From contig BQMF02000101.1 in the NCBI GenBank assembly GCA_027922465.2, positions 62,001 to 126,000 of the forward strand: 64,000 nt of DNA, written 5' to 3'. Under the pieces are notes generated by a model that was not told the origin of the DNA, made no database searches, and saw nothing but the letters and a program-made list of their open reading frames with translations. Made by a program: the position numbers and the translations under genes. Below, in pieces: positions 37,401-46,726 of the stretch. Source of the stretch: Turritopsis dohrnii. Its lineage: Eukaryota > Cnidaria > Hydrozoa > Anthoathecata > Oceaniidae. How positions within the stretch are numbered: position 1 is the first letter of the stretch; each line of letters starts with the position of its first letter.

Positions 37401-38194
37401 AAATGTAAACGAGGCGGTGATAGATGTTGATGTTTAATCTGAAAATGTTCTCGACTGTTTCAACAAGTCAGCTTGTAATTGTAAGGTCAGGTGAAGGTCA
37501 CGTAATGTTTGAACTACCTATCATTCTTTTTAACACTCTATTTCTTATGACGTTTTTATTTTTCGACTTTTTTAATCTCATAATCATTGAAAATTCGGTT
37601 CTCAAAAATCTACGGATTATCAAGCTGTTTTGAACTAGAGCTTTTTAGCTATATACATGATCAACTGTGAATTTTTTAGTAATTTTATGCATTACCAATT
37701 CATAACTTATGCAAAGATCAACACATTGTAACTTACCTAAGATACAAACTTAAGAAGTGGTATTTGGTGGCACGCAATTAATGAAAACCTAAGGAGCATA
37801 AGCTGGAGAATAAGGTTGATGCCATTTTTTAACTATTCAAAGTTTCTTTCAGTAAGTCTCAAAGATTTGCAAGAAACTTTTCACTCGAAGTTCACCGATA
37901 ATTCGCGAATATCATTTTATTCTTTATCAACATTTCCGACACTGGTCTTGTAAATTGTGCCTTGCTGAACAAAAAAAACAACATTATTTCTACCTCGTGT
38001 ATAAGAATGATCATTCGCCCTAAATGACTCTGTTATAAAAAAGGTCTCGCTGACACGAAAAATTGCTTCAAATAGGTTTTTATTATGTTTTTCCGATTCT
38101 TCAGGTCTTATATTTTCAGAAAAACATAACTTTTTGATGACTGTGTCTCGAAATTTTCAAAAATCGAGACTTTACTTAATGCTGGTAGCAAATT
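34486..38194. other. Non-coding spacer
   Basis: AT-rich. The 101-codon frame at 35999-36304 (minus) has no recognised domain or splice context. I see nothing else that I can support. Confidence 0.4.
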
Positions 38195-39190
38195 TGTTTT
38201 GTCGGACGGAATTTTTTCTATTTAAGTTTATGGATCTTCAAAAGATCACATAGATTTTGCTAAGCTATTGTTTTATGACAATTCAAAGCTTATAAAACAA
38301 CTTAATTGGAAAAGTAAGGCATAAAACCTTCCCGCAAAGAATTATGGTTCAAAAAATCGTTTAAGTCAGTGCTCCCTATTTTTTTCCCGCCCGACAATAA
38401 AGTCGAATCAAAAAAGTTCTTCATAGAAAAATAAAGGACAACTACCAAATGTTTATGTTTCTAAAGTAGCGATGTTTATAAGAAAGATATTCATTTTAAC
38501 TTGAAATACCTAATGTTGGTTGTAATTGTCTGCAATTGCGATTTATTTTGAATGATTCCGTCCGACAAAAATAGACGAAAAAATTCTTCACCTCCAACCA
38601 CCTCCAGAACATCAAAAAAAGTTCTTATTTCTTTCTCCAAAACTCTTACCAACTTACTTAATCTAGAAGGTGTCACGATAATCCCCCTCCTGGAGAATTG
38701 CCCCGCGGGAAATTGTCCCCAGAGCATTGCCTAAAAATAAGAATTATGTCATTTTTTCCAAAAAAACTTTATACATTTCTGAGTCAACATCGCTTTCGTC
38801 CGACAATTCCGTCCGACAAAACTTCCATTATGGTGAATTTCGGCTTATATCGTTAGGTGTTGATCATGAACATGTTAAAAACTTTGTTTACATCGTTAAG
38901 TATGTACTAAGTTATTATTTTAGGCATATCTCGTATGGAACTTCTTGTTATTTTCGATAGAACAGCTAAAAAAACCTTTAGTCTTGTTCAATCTCAATTT
39001 CTATCGATTCCGTCCGACAATTTACTTTTCCTTGTGATATTATAAAAGAAAAAACTTTTTCGATCTCATTTTTATTTGTTTTGGAAGAAGTTAGGTCCAT
39101 TCCAGCTAATCAACATTTAAAAATACCACAGTTGTTCCTCTAAAGTTTTTTTTCGAGCGTTTAAAGTATCGATTTTCGTCTGACAATTAA
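38195..39190. repeat. Cluster of ttccgtccgacaa motifs
   Basis: The motif ttccgtccgacaa or its complement ttgtcggacggaa, exact or with small changes, recurs near 38200, 38390, 38556, 38797, 38808, 39008 and 39177. The first copy is in complement orientation and later copies are direct. This looks like a decayed TIR element of about 1 kb or a stack of nested small ones. No coding capacity. Confidence 0.45.
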
Positions 39191-40388
39191 CTGAATAAAA
39201 AAACAGACTCAAATAGAGGTATACTCACCTTGGCGGAGAGGTCACTATCGATCTTTCTTCAGTTGGTCAAGAAAGCGAAAGGGTTTGTCTCTGATTAGTT
39301 AATATTGTATGATAATATTATATCATATTATACGATGTTATTTATCATATTATGTAATTATTATATTATTTATTATAAGTTTTATATATGATACTAAAGT
39401 GTCATTGAAATAATGAATATTTTGACGTTTTCGTCAAAATTGCGGTCTCACAATATACAAAGTTATTATTAGGAATACTGTACCTGTTCACCTTATAATC
39501 AAGCTGTGTGGTAACATCGTGTTATAATTCATTTCTGTTATATTTGCCTGAGAAAACCCTCGTCAGTTCTGACAGAAAAGTCAGCAAAGAAGTTTCTGAC
39601 GACAATTTCAGGACCAGCATTTCACTCTTTATTAAGTTTTTATCACTTAAGAATTTTAATGAAGCGCAAAATTTTCAGTTATTTTGTAAAATTTGAAACC
39701 AAAATGTTTCCATTCATATTGAATTTTTATTATGTGTCATGTATTAAACGCTTTAAATAGTGTGAAACCTTTGTTTTACTTAAATTCGATAGTAGAGGAG
39801 ACGCGACAAATAGACATATCTTTAACAAGATTAATGTATCGCTCATTTAGCTTGCATTTAGTACTGCGCATGCGTGAACTTAAGTTCTATTATACGGCCA
39901 CTTGATAACACTTGAAAACTTATCTGATGAGCTTTATGCATTTTGCCTAAGTATAGCCTGAGTTAACAGTTTTTTACTGCGCATGCTTGAAAAGTTACTT
40001 GGTTACTACAGTATGAACGACAAACCCGATAAAACACTTTCTTCGCCGCCATCCGTATATATCGAAAGGCAAGAAGCCCTGGGGAGCATTAGAAGCCCTA
40101 ATGTTAAAACATTACATTCGTCATAAAAATAGCAGGGTTATTAGACAACAATGTCAGGGTGAAATTTCATTTTTTTGTAGCTTGTGCATCACACAAAATC
40201 TACAGTGTTTTTTTTTAAAAAAAGTTTGAAACCAAAAACGTTCGATATTGAATAAGACATATTGAATTTTTATTATCAAACATGCTCGTAAAATTTGAAG
40301 GTCTCCAACGAACTCTAGCAAATAATGTGTGAGCCAAGTGTAAATCGACGTTGACGTTAAATTTGATAAATGACGTACCGACTACTTC
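39191..40388. other. Spacer with a fragment of the long-TIR repeat
   Basis: At about 39850-40010, tactgcgcatgcgtgaactt and neighbouring sequence (ttctattatacggccacttg) match the arms of the element at 54619-56855, so a solo arm or fragment lies here. A single-arm relative of the 31559 palindrome follows at 40038-40082. Confidence 0.5.
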
Positions 40389-40594
40389 CATGGCGGCGGT
40401 ATAAACACCATTTTTGTATCCATCCGCATCTTGGCGTCCCTGATTTTATATTCGCCCGTAACAACCTATTCCCTTAAACTACGGTATGACAGAATTTTAT
40501 AGTGTGACAGGATTTTATATTACTTCACTAAATGAAGATAATTCTCTTGTTTTACGCCGACATAGATTAGTCATACCGCCGTCCATGCTACGCA
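40389..40594. mobile_element. Mini-element with catggcggcggtat ends
   Basis: Left ccatggcggcggtata and right cataccgccgtccatg are imperfect inverted repeats around about 175 bp of non-coding DNA. The borders are approximate. Confidence 0.4.
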
Positions 40595-40602
40595 AAAGAT
40601 AA

Positions 40603-40742
40603 TTATCCGCTGAAGACTGGAGCGGATCGGTTCGCAAAACAATAGACCACGTGAAAATTTTATGTAATATTTTCACGTGGTCTATTGTTTAACGATGCGC
40701 GTTCCGGTGTCTGGTCCGCGAACAATTATCCGAAGTGGATAA
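40603..40742. mobile_element. Hairpin element with 20-bp perfect central palindrome
   Basis: The centre has arms acaatagaccacgtgaaaat and attttcacgtggtctattgt around a short AT loop. The outer edges ttatccgct and agtggataa are also inverted. It ends directly where the LINE coding fragment begins (40743). Confidence 0.5.
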
Positions 40743-40802
40743 CTTGCACGAGTCGAGGGTTATACTTTTATCAGTAAATCACGCTCAAAAGGAAAGGGAG
40801 GA
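40743..40802 (+). pseudogene. LINE endonuclease fragment, left of the transposon insertion
   Basis: Twenty codons read LARVEGYTFISKSRSKGK then GG, ending in the target-site copy at 40797-40802. This is the 'GY-x-x-x-SRS-x-GKGGGVG' segment of the AP-like endonuclease of CR1/L2-type LINEs. The same frame resumes at 46727 (GGGVGMYIADSL). The codon before it is TAA inside the hairpin element, so the LINE is truncated or interrupted at its 5' side. Confidence 0.85.
40797..40802. repeat. Target-site duplication ggagga, left copy
   Basis: Identical to 46727-46732, immediately outside the two terminal repeats that begin tacggtgg. It duplicates two Gly codons of the LINE. Confidence 0.92.
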
Positions 40803-40920
40803 TACGGTGGTTCCTATCTGCCATCATAATTTGCACGCACCAAAAAAGAAAGTTGCACGCACCGAAACAATATTTCCACGCACCAAAATTAAATGTAAAC
40901 TCGTACCATGCAATTTTGCA
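40803..40920. repeat. Left terminal inverted repeat
   Basis: Matches the complement of 46619-46726 with a few differences: tacggtggttcctatctgcc, then three gcacgcacc motifs, then taaactcgtaccatgcaatt leading into the hairpin array. Confidence 0.92.
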
Positions 40921-41130
40921 CGATAGAACGAGCTATCGTGCAATTCTGCACGATAGAACAACCTACCGTGCAATTCTGCACGATAGAACAACCTACCGTG
41001 CAATTCTGCACGATAGAACAACTTATTGTGCAATTTTGCACGATAGAACAACTTATTGTGCAATTTTGCACGATAGAACATGCTACCGTGCAATTCTGCA
41101 CGATAGAACATGCTACCGTGCAATATTCTG
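40921..41130. repeat. Left subterminal array, 30-bp hairpin unit, seven copies
   Basis: Unit cgatagaacaacctaccgtg plus caattctgca. Within each unit tgcacgatag and ctaccgtgca pair as a 10-bp stem with a 6-base loop (aacaac, aacatg or aacgag). Variants include cttattgtg. Because the unit is 10 codons long, several frames stay open on both strands, producing false repeat proteins. Confidence 0.92.
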
Positions 41131-41219
41131 CATGATAAAGAATCTCCCTCACACAACGCACTTTCAGAATAGATATGTTGTTTAGAGTAATGACTTTTAG
41201 TATCAAAAGCGAAAAAAAT

Positions 41220-43979
41220 ATGGCGGCAACAACAAGTAACACGATGGAAGAAAGCTTAAAAAGGGTATGGAAGTTTCTACGTTCCTTCGAAACACAGTAA
41301 AAAAAAACCTTTCTACTGTGTCCCAGTATATCGTAATACTGTCAGTAACGTACTTTCATGATATAATTTTTATGTACAAATCAAAGTAGTAGTATAGTTC
41401 ACACACCACGATTGACAACGTTTCTCTCCGGACTTACAGAAATTGCTTATTATTTTCAGGTTTCTTATTTCTTGAGAGAACTCCATCAGTCAGAGGAAAC
41501 TGTGAATGCATTTTTAAAGGAACAGGTCAGTTACTTTCATGGTTATTATTATTCAACTTTTTGACATTCAAAGAACTTTTTATCTAAATCATTCACATCA
41601 AAATTGTTTATTCAGAGGAAATGAGTATGATAAATCATACATCAACACATGGAACACTGTCTCTTATAATTTATAATTTATATTTATATTATCATAGATG
41701 GATGAAGTTGCTGTGATAAATGCGGATGACAATGTTTTGCGAAAAAACGGATTAGCTACCGATGGTGCAATCATACGATTGAAAGTCATGTGTCAAAATC
41801 AGTCCCTCGAAAACAAAAAGAAAGACCTAAAAAACATTATTCTTGATAAGGATAGGTCGAATGTCAAGTTTCAAGGCCAAAGTAATAGGTCAAAGCCTGA
41901 ACCCGTTAAACAAAGAAGGAAAAGCAAAACAATATATCTAAGCTGGGAAAATTATGATAGCAAGAAACATAAGTATGCTGTGTGAAGGCTTCAAAAGGAG
42001 GTGGTTCTCGAAAGATGACATATTCAGCAGATGTGAATGAAGAGGAACTTTTGAAATCATGCATAGACATTTTTTGGAAGAACAGGAAGAAATCTGAATT
42101 TAAAGATGAACATTTTTATAATTTCAAGTTAGCTGACTGTAAGAAAAATGTGATTACCAGTACTTTTTCCGTTGGTGAATACTGTGATACTCAAAAAATG
42201 GTGAGGCCTCGAATTTATTTTCTAACACAGTTGAAGACTACAACGCAGTTACTTGATATATCTTCAGATGATAGTGACTTTGACTTACCAGAAGTATTTG
42301 AAACACCAAGGGATACCTCAAAAATTATGACATCAACTCCAAATCAAAGATCAACACTATCATCACCGTCAATCTCAACATTAATGGGTACATCAACAGA
42401 GCGTAATGAGTTGAGAAGGGAAATCGATCAGAATTACCAGCAATCGCTTCAGGCTGATATAGCTAAAGATCAGGAAAGGGAAATGGAGTTGGCAAGGGAA
42501 CGTGAATTAGAATTGGTGAGAGAAAGAGAAAAAGAGATACGGGATGCAAGGTTGTCAAATCTCATGAATGCACGACGGTTAAGAGTTGAACCGGAACCGA
42601 ATTTAGATGAGGGCCATGTTGTAATATCTGTTCGGCACATAATCCTGGGGAATAAATCAAGATTGTTCTCATTAGAGGCAACAATGACTCAGGTATATGA
42701 TTGGGTAGGTGGAATGCACCATGAGCCTGAGTATTTTAAGTTGTTTGATTATGGCTCAGTGGTTTTACCAGATCAGATGGTATTTTCTTGTGCTTTGAAT
42801 ATGGCAGAATGTGATTCCCCCTTGATGATGTCTGTTGAAGGCAATGTTGCCTTTCAAGGTTTTGCTGTTAACAGTAGTAATGAGACAACAAATGATGCAT
42901 CCATGCATGTGCATGCAGAACAAACTAATCATAGCATTGTTAAAGTGCTTGACACGTCAAGTGATTTCGATTCATTGGAAAGCTTAAGAAAAAGTGCACA
43001 AACGTTATTAGTTAATGAGACTGACCAAGAAATTAGCAGAGACAATATTTATGAAGACTTTCTTCTCATCTATGAAGACTCAAGCGTCTGTTCGAAAAAC
43101 ATATCTTTTAAGTTCAAAGATGAAGAAGCAGTGGGAGACGGTGTGACAAGAGATGCTTTTTCTGCATTTTTCGTGGAGACATATAAAAAGTTTGAAGGAA
43201 ACAGTGTGCGGATACCACTAACGACAATAGAACTGAAACATTTAGAGCTGATTGGTAAAATTATCACACACGCCTTTATTACTCATGGTATTTTTCCAGT
43301 GGAAATTTGCAAAGCCTCGTTAATGTATGTGATATATGGTGAAATTGATGATGGAATATTGTTAAATTCATTTCTTGGTTTTATTCCAATGCGTGAAGCG
43401 ATGTTAATAGAAAGCTTTGCTGAGGGCAAGAATGGTAATGTCCAGGCAGTAATGGATATATTGAATGAATATAGGGTTTTCACCACGCCCACCAAAGAAA
43501 ACATTTATGACCTGTGCAAGAAAGCAGCAAATATATGCCTCATCAGGTCACCATGTTTTTGCATGCAGAAGTTATATACTGGCATGGGATCATTTTGGAA
43601 AGACGTGTCAAAGAATATGTTTTTATCAATTTTTGAGAGTTTATCTTTGACACCAGAGAAAGTTATCAAGTGCTTACAGCCGAATGAACTCAAGCAATGT
43701 GATGGGAAAATAACGACGTGGTTGCAACGTTATATTCGATCTTGTACAGAGAAAGAACTTGCAAACTTCTGCAGATTTGTTACTGGAAAAGCAACACTAT
43801 TATCTTCCGAGTGCATCAAAGTTGAGTACGTTAACCAGCCAATTGATTATCTACGACCACAGTCTGCCACTTGCTTCAAGATACTCATGTTGCCCAGGCA
43901 ATACTTGTCGTTTTCTAACATGACTGATAACTTGAACTTTCACTTAAACTCTGGTAGTTGGGAAGTTCATGATGCCTGA
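41220..43979 (+). CDS. HECT ubiquitin-ligase-like protein with SAM-like and UBX-like regions (transposon cargo)
   Basis: Exons 41220-41264, 41460-41525 and 41698-43979 (GT-AG introns), about 790 residues. The N-terminus (MEESLKRVSYFLRELHQSEE) resembles a SAM-like fold, then a basic linker. YQQSLQADIAKDQERE and a Glu/Arg-rich helix lead into a UBX-like domain (HVVISVRHIILGNKSRLF), as in FAF-type p97 cofactors. The last ~330 residues are a HECT domain with the catalytic block SATCFKILMLPRQY (Cys codon 43872-43874). HECT enzymes carry ubiquitin on this Cys. One defect: after KYAV the frame hits TGA at 41983-41985. The family-typical continuation (KASKGGGSRKM) is in another frame, because GTGT replaces GT at about 41979-41982. 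Either a real frameshift or a sequence error. I infer a cargo or accessory gene of the transposon. Confidence 0.8.
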
Positions 43980-44979
43980 AAGTTTTTAAAAGATGTATTT
44001 GATATTAATAGCCACTTAATTTTATTCATATGCACACATGTCCTCTTTTGTTTTAGAAAATTTTGTTTGTATGCATTCAGTACTTTATATGCTGACACTT
44101 TACTATATACATGCTTGTGTATATAAAAGTTTGATTTGTATTCAAATCATGTGAAAACCATGTCATTTTCTTGTGCTTTTCAAGCATGTTCTTGTTTGTC
44201 TGCTTTTCTATGAAGTATTATTATACGATTTTCTGTTAATTTTAAGTAAGTTAATTTAAGTATTATGAAATGTTCTGTTTTATCGAAGCTTTGCATGATT
44301 TTCTGTTTTATCGAAGCTTTGCATGATTATATTTTGTGAAAAATCTACTTTTATTTTTTCTGACCGTAAGATTACTTTTTTTCTGCCTGAGTATTCAAAT
44401 GAATAGGAAAGTTACTAAATGAGAAAAGTTCAAAATATTGTAATTTTCAGAAACACAATATTTTTTGTGAAGTTCTTTCTTGTGTATTATTGGTTATTTC
44501 ACTTTCGTTACATTCAGTTCGCATTTTCTTGTCGCATATAACTCTGCAGAAAATATCAATATTAGTTCTTAAAATTCGCATTTCTTTACAACAAGATTTT
44601 CTATTTTGGTTATTTTGTTTATGATTGACTTGTATCAACCAAACTAGTTTCCATGTCTTTTTACGTCTTAAGATCGATCTTTGTTGTTCCCGGGCTTTTT
44701 TGTCTTAACAGGCACTGGAAACGAGTTTAAGCCGTAGACTGAACGTAGACGTTTCTGATTGTTTTGTTATGTATAACTCGGTGTGAATCCTCCTTCACAT
44801 TATGTTTTTAGCCAGAATTATGTTTTCTATTATAGTTTTTACCCAGTATTTTCTAGGTATATTGTATTTGATATTTGTTTGAAAAGAGAAAGAATAAGAC
44901 AGACATCTTTGTTTTAGCAACAACTGTATTTCCTCATTTAAAGAAAAATTGTTTCGGTTGATACATTATACATCTGCAA
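43980..44979. other. Convergent intergenic region of the transposon
   Basis: 1 kb of AT-rich DNA between the HECT stop and the integrase stop, with one direct duplication (ttctgttttatcgaagcttt at about 44272 and 44302). It probably carries both 3' UTRs. No further gene seen. Confidence 0.6.
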
Positions 44980-46227
44980 TTAAACTGACGAGATGAGTGT
45001 CTGAAGATTTTGATACAAAATTAGTCCATCCTGTGGATTGGTCGCCACAGTTAAATTATTCTCATCCATAAGGATATGAGCTAATTCATAAAACTCAGTC
45101 GAACACAAGTGTTCCATTTTTCCTGTGGGTGTAAAATGATTCTCGGCTACTGACATGTCAACAGAATCGTAAACGAATTTGTAGTCAATAACTTCACTAC
45201 TAATAAGTTCAGGGGAGAAATAGATTACATTCGGTCTTCCAGCCGGTCTTATTGCTTGACTAGTGTACATAGAAGATCGAATACTGTGACTATTCCAAGA
45301 GGCACGGAATTTGTATAGCTCATCTCTCAACATAACTCCAAAAACGAATAACAAACATTCTTTATCGATAGCATTAGTACAGTCGAAGTGTCCTGCGTCT
45401 GACATATCTTTAAAGAAGTTAATCCAGAAGTCTGTACAGGAACGCCTAAGATGAGACCACAACGCTTCGATGCGTTGATTAGCGACAGATTTACCATACC
45501 TGAAGCTGTTGCGTCCAGAACAAAGATCCGTATGATTTCTGCGTAAAAATCGTTGATAAGCCGCAATGTAAACATTTTCTGTCCCCCGATCACCAACTAC
45601 TCTTCGTGGGACACCTCCTAACGTATTCACATACCGATGAAATACACCGAGCACTTCTTGAGGGTTCTTGTTGGATTTTAACAACTGGAGCCATAAAATA
45701 CGCCTACTAAATCCATCGATGCCACCATGAATGTTGAATCCATAAGGCTTCAACTTATCATAGCCATCTATGTGCCAACTCCAGTTCGGGCCACGGGATA
45801 CATACTGTCGTCTACGCAGGCTGTTTCGTTTTCTACTCTCTACTCCTTGTGGATCCAGGGCTTGAATGATCATTCTGACCCGATTTCTAGTAACTCTCAA
45901 TCCAGAAGAAACGCATCTTTGATGCATCTGTCTGTAACCAAAACACTGACCACTTTCATTTAGTTGTGTATCAATAAACGCTATAACATCGTTCGTGCTA
46001 GAATTGTGACCTTTCCTATACAACTGCTTACTTCTCAATATTCGGTGTAACTGACGAATGCTGATTTTAAAATCATGATTGGTATTCAAAAAATGAAGAA
46101 TCTCGTTATAAGTGTAACCAAGTTTGAAATAAGATTCAATTAAATCGTCACCATCTGAGTCCAAATCGGACAATGGAGTCAGTAGTCGTCCTCCAGAGCC
46201 CATAACCAAATTCAAGTCCATCGGCAC
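44980..46227 (-). CDS. DDE integrase/transposase, IS3-like
   Basis: 415 codons, intact, no introns. Residues 25-75 and 95-122 look like helix-turn-helix DNA-binding segments (the second, GYRQMHQRC to RVTRNRVRMII, resembles the pre-catalytic HTH of IS3 OrfB). The core rve fold has WHIDGYDKLKPYGF (Asp154, codon 45766-45768), VVGDRGTENV (Asp213, 45589-45591) and NQRIEALWSHLR (Glu254, 45466-45468), so D-58-D-40-E is complete. It would cut and join the element's ends. The start at 46227 is the first ATG; Met3 or Met9 are alternatives. Stop TAA at 44980-44982. It is convergent with the HECT gene. Confidence 0.92.
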   Translation of the reverse strand: MPMDLNLVMGSGGRLLTPLSDLDSDGDDLIESYFKLGYTYNEILHFLNTNHDFKISIRQLHRILRSKQLYRKGHNSSTNDVIAFIDTQLNESGQCFGYRQMHQRCVSSGLRVTRNRVRMIIQALDPQGVESRKRNSLRRRQYVSRGPNWSWHIDGYDKLKPYGFNIHGGIDGFSRRILWLQLLKSNKNPQEVLGVFHRYVNTLGGVPRRVVGDRGTENVYIAAYQRFLRRNHTDLCSGRNSFRYGKSVANQRIEALWSHLRRSCTDFWINFFKDMSDAGHFDCTNAIDKECLLFVFGVMLRDELYKFRASWNSHSIRSSMYTSQAIRPAGRPNVIYFSPELISSEVIDYKFVYDSVDMSVAENHFTPTGKMEHLCSTEFYELAHILMDENNLTVATNPQDGLILYQNLQTLISSV

Positions 46228-46253
46228 CGATCTCGTTCTTTAAAAGTATTTGT

Positions 46254-46291
46254 TATGTCACGTGACAACAACATTATGGTCACGTGACATA
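46254..46291 (-). promoter_or_regulatory. Twin E-box palindrome upstream of the integrase
   Basis: Two gtcacgtgac palindromes (46257-46266 and 46279-46288) lie within a larger inverted repeat tatgtcacgtgac / gtcacgtgacata, 30-60 bp before the integrase ATG and between it and the hairpin array. CACGTG is the core of bHLH sites; a regulatory role is inferred. Confidence 0.45.
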
Positions 46292-46320
46292 TTTAAACAA
46301 AAGACTGTCATGTTGCTGCA

Positions 46321-46620
46321 CGATAGCATGTTCTATCGTGCAAAATTGCACAATAAGTTGTTCTATCGTGCAGAATTGCACGGTAGGTTGTTCTATCGTG
46401 CAGAATTGCACGGTAGCATGTTCTATCGTGCAGAGTTGCACAATAAGTTGTTCTATCGTGCAGAATTGCACGGTAGGTTGTTCTATCGTGCAGAATTGCA
46501 CGGTAGCATGTTCTATCGTGCAGAGTTGCACAATAAGTTGTTCTATCGTGCAGAATTGCACGGTAGGTTGTTCTATCGTGCAGAATTGCACGATAGCTCG
46601 TTCTATCGTGCAAAATTGCA
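46321..46620. repeat. Right subterminal array, 30-bp hairpin unit, ten copies
   Basis: Complement of the left array unit: ttctatcgtgcagaattgca plus cggtaggttg and variants. Three variant units (cggtagcatg, caataagttg, cggtaggttg) recur in the same order, giving a 90-bp higher-order repeat present nearly three times. The left array has seven units. Confidence 0.92.
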
Positions 46621-46726
46621 TGGTACGAGTTTACATTTGATTTTGGTGCGTGGAAATATTGTTTCGGTGCGTGCAACTTTTTTTTTTGGTGCGTGCAAAT
46701 TACGATGGCAGATAGGAACCACCGTA
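46619..46726. repeat. Right terminal inverted repeat
   Basis: Reads catggtacgagtttacattt, three ggtgcgtg motifs, then ggcagataggaaccaccgta, ending exactly at the duplication 46727-46732. Confidence 0.92.

Larger units (their letters stand above)
40803..46726. mobile_element. Complete 5924-bp DNA transposon with IS3-like integrase and HECT gene
   Basis: Terminal inverted repeats start tacggtggttcctatctgcc at both ends and run about 118 bp (three ttgcacgcacc-type direct motifs in each), followed inward by arrays of a 30-bp hairpin unit. The flanking duplication is GGAGGA. It encodes two convergent genes: a HECT-domain protein on plus and a DDE integrase on minus. The integrase belongs to the IS3/retroviral-integrase-like eukaryotic lineage. 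'IS3EU' is my best guess at the superfamily name, from memory of repeat nomenclature and not checked. The near-identity of the two termini and the intact duplication suggest a fairly recent insertion. Confidence 0.9.

Noticed and set aside
40921..41130. CRISPR-like appearance of regular 30-bp repeats
   Set aside because: Units are contiguous with no unique spacers, lie in mirror image at both ends of a transposon, and the DNA is eukaryotic.
40824..41242. Several 75-117-codon frames on both strands made of repeating decapeptides
   Set aside because: They are translations of the 30-bp hairpin array, whose length is a multiple of three. No codon-like constraint, and the same happens in all frames.
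46250..46726. Start of the 1033-codon open frame before the LINE protein
   Set aside because: These 159 codons are the transposon's right array and terminal repeat, which happen to be open in frame with the LINE. The LINE part starts at 46727.
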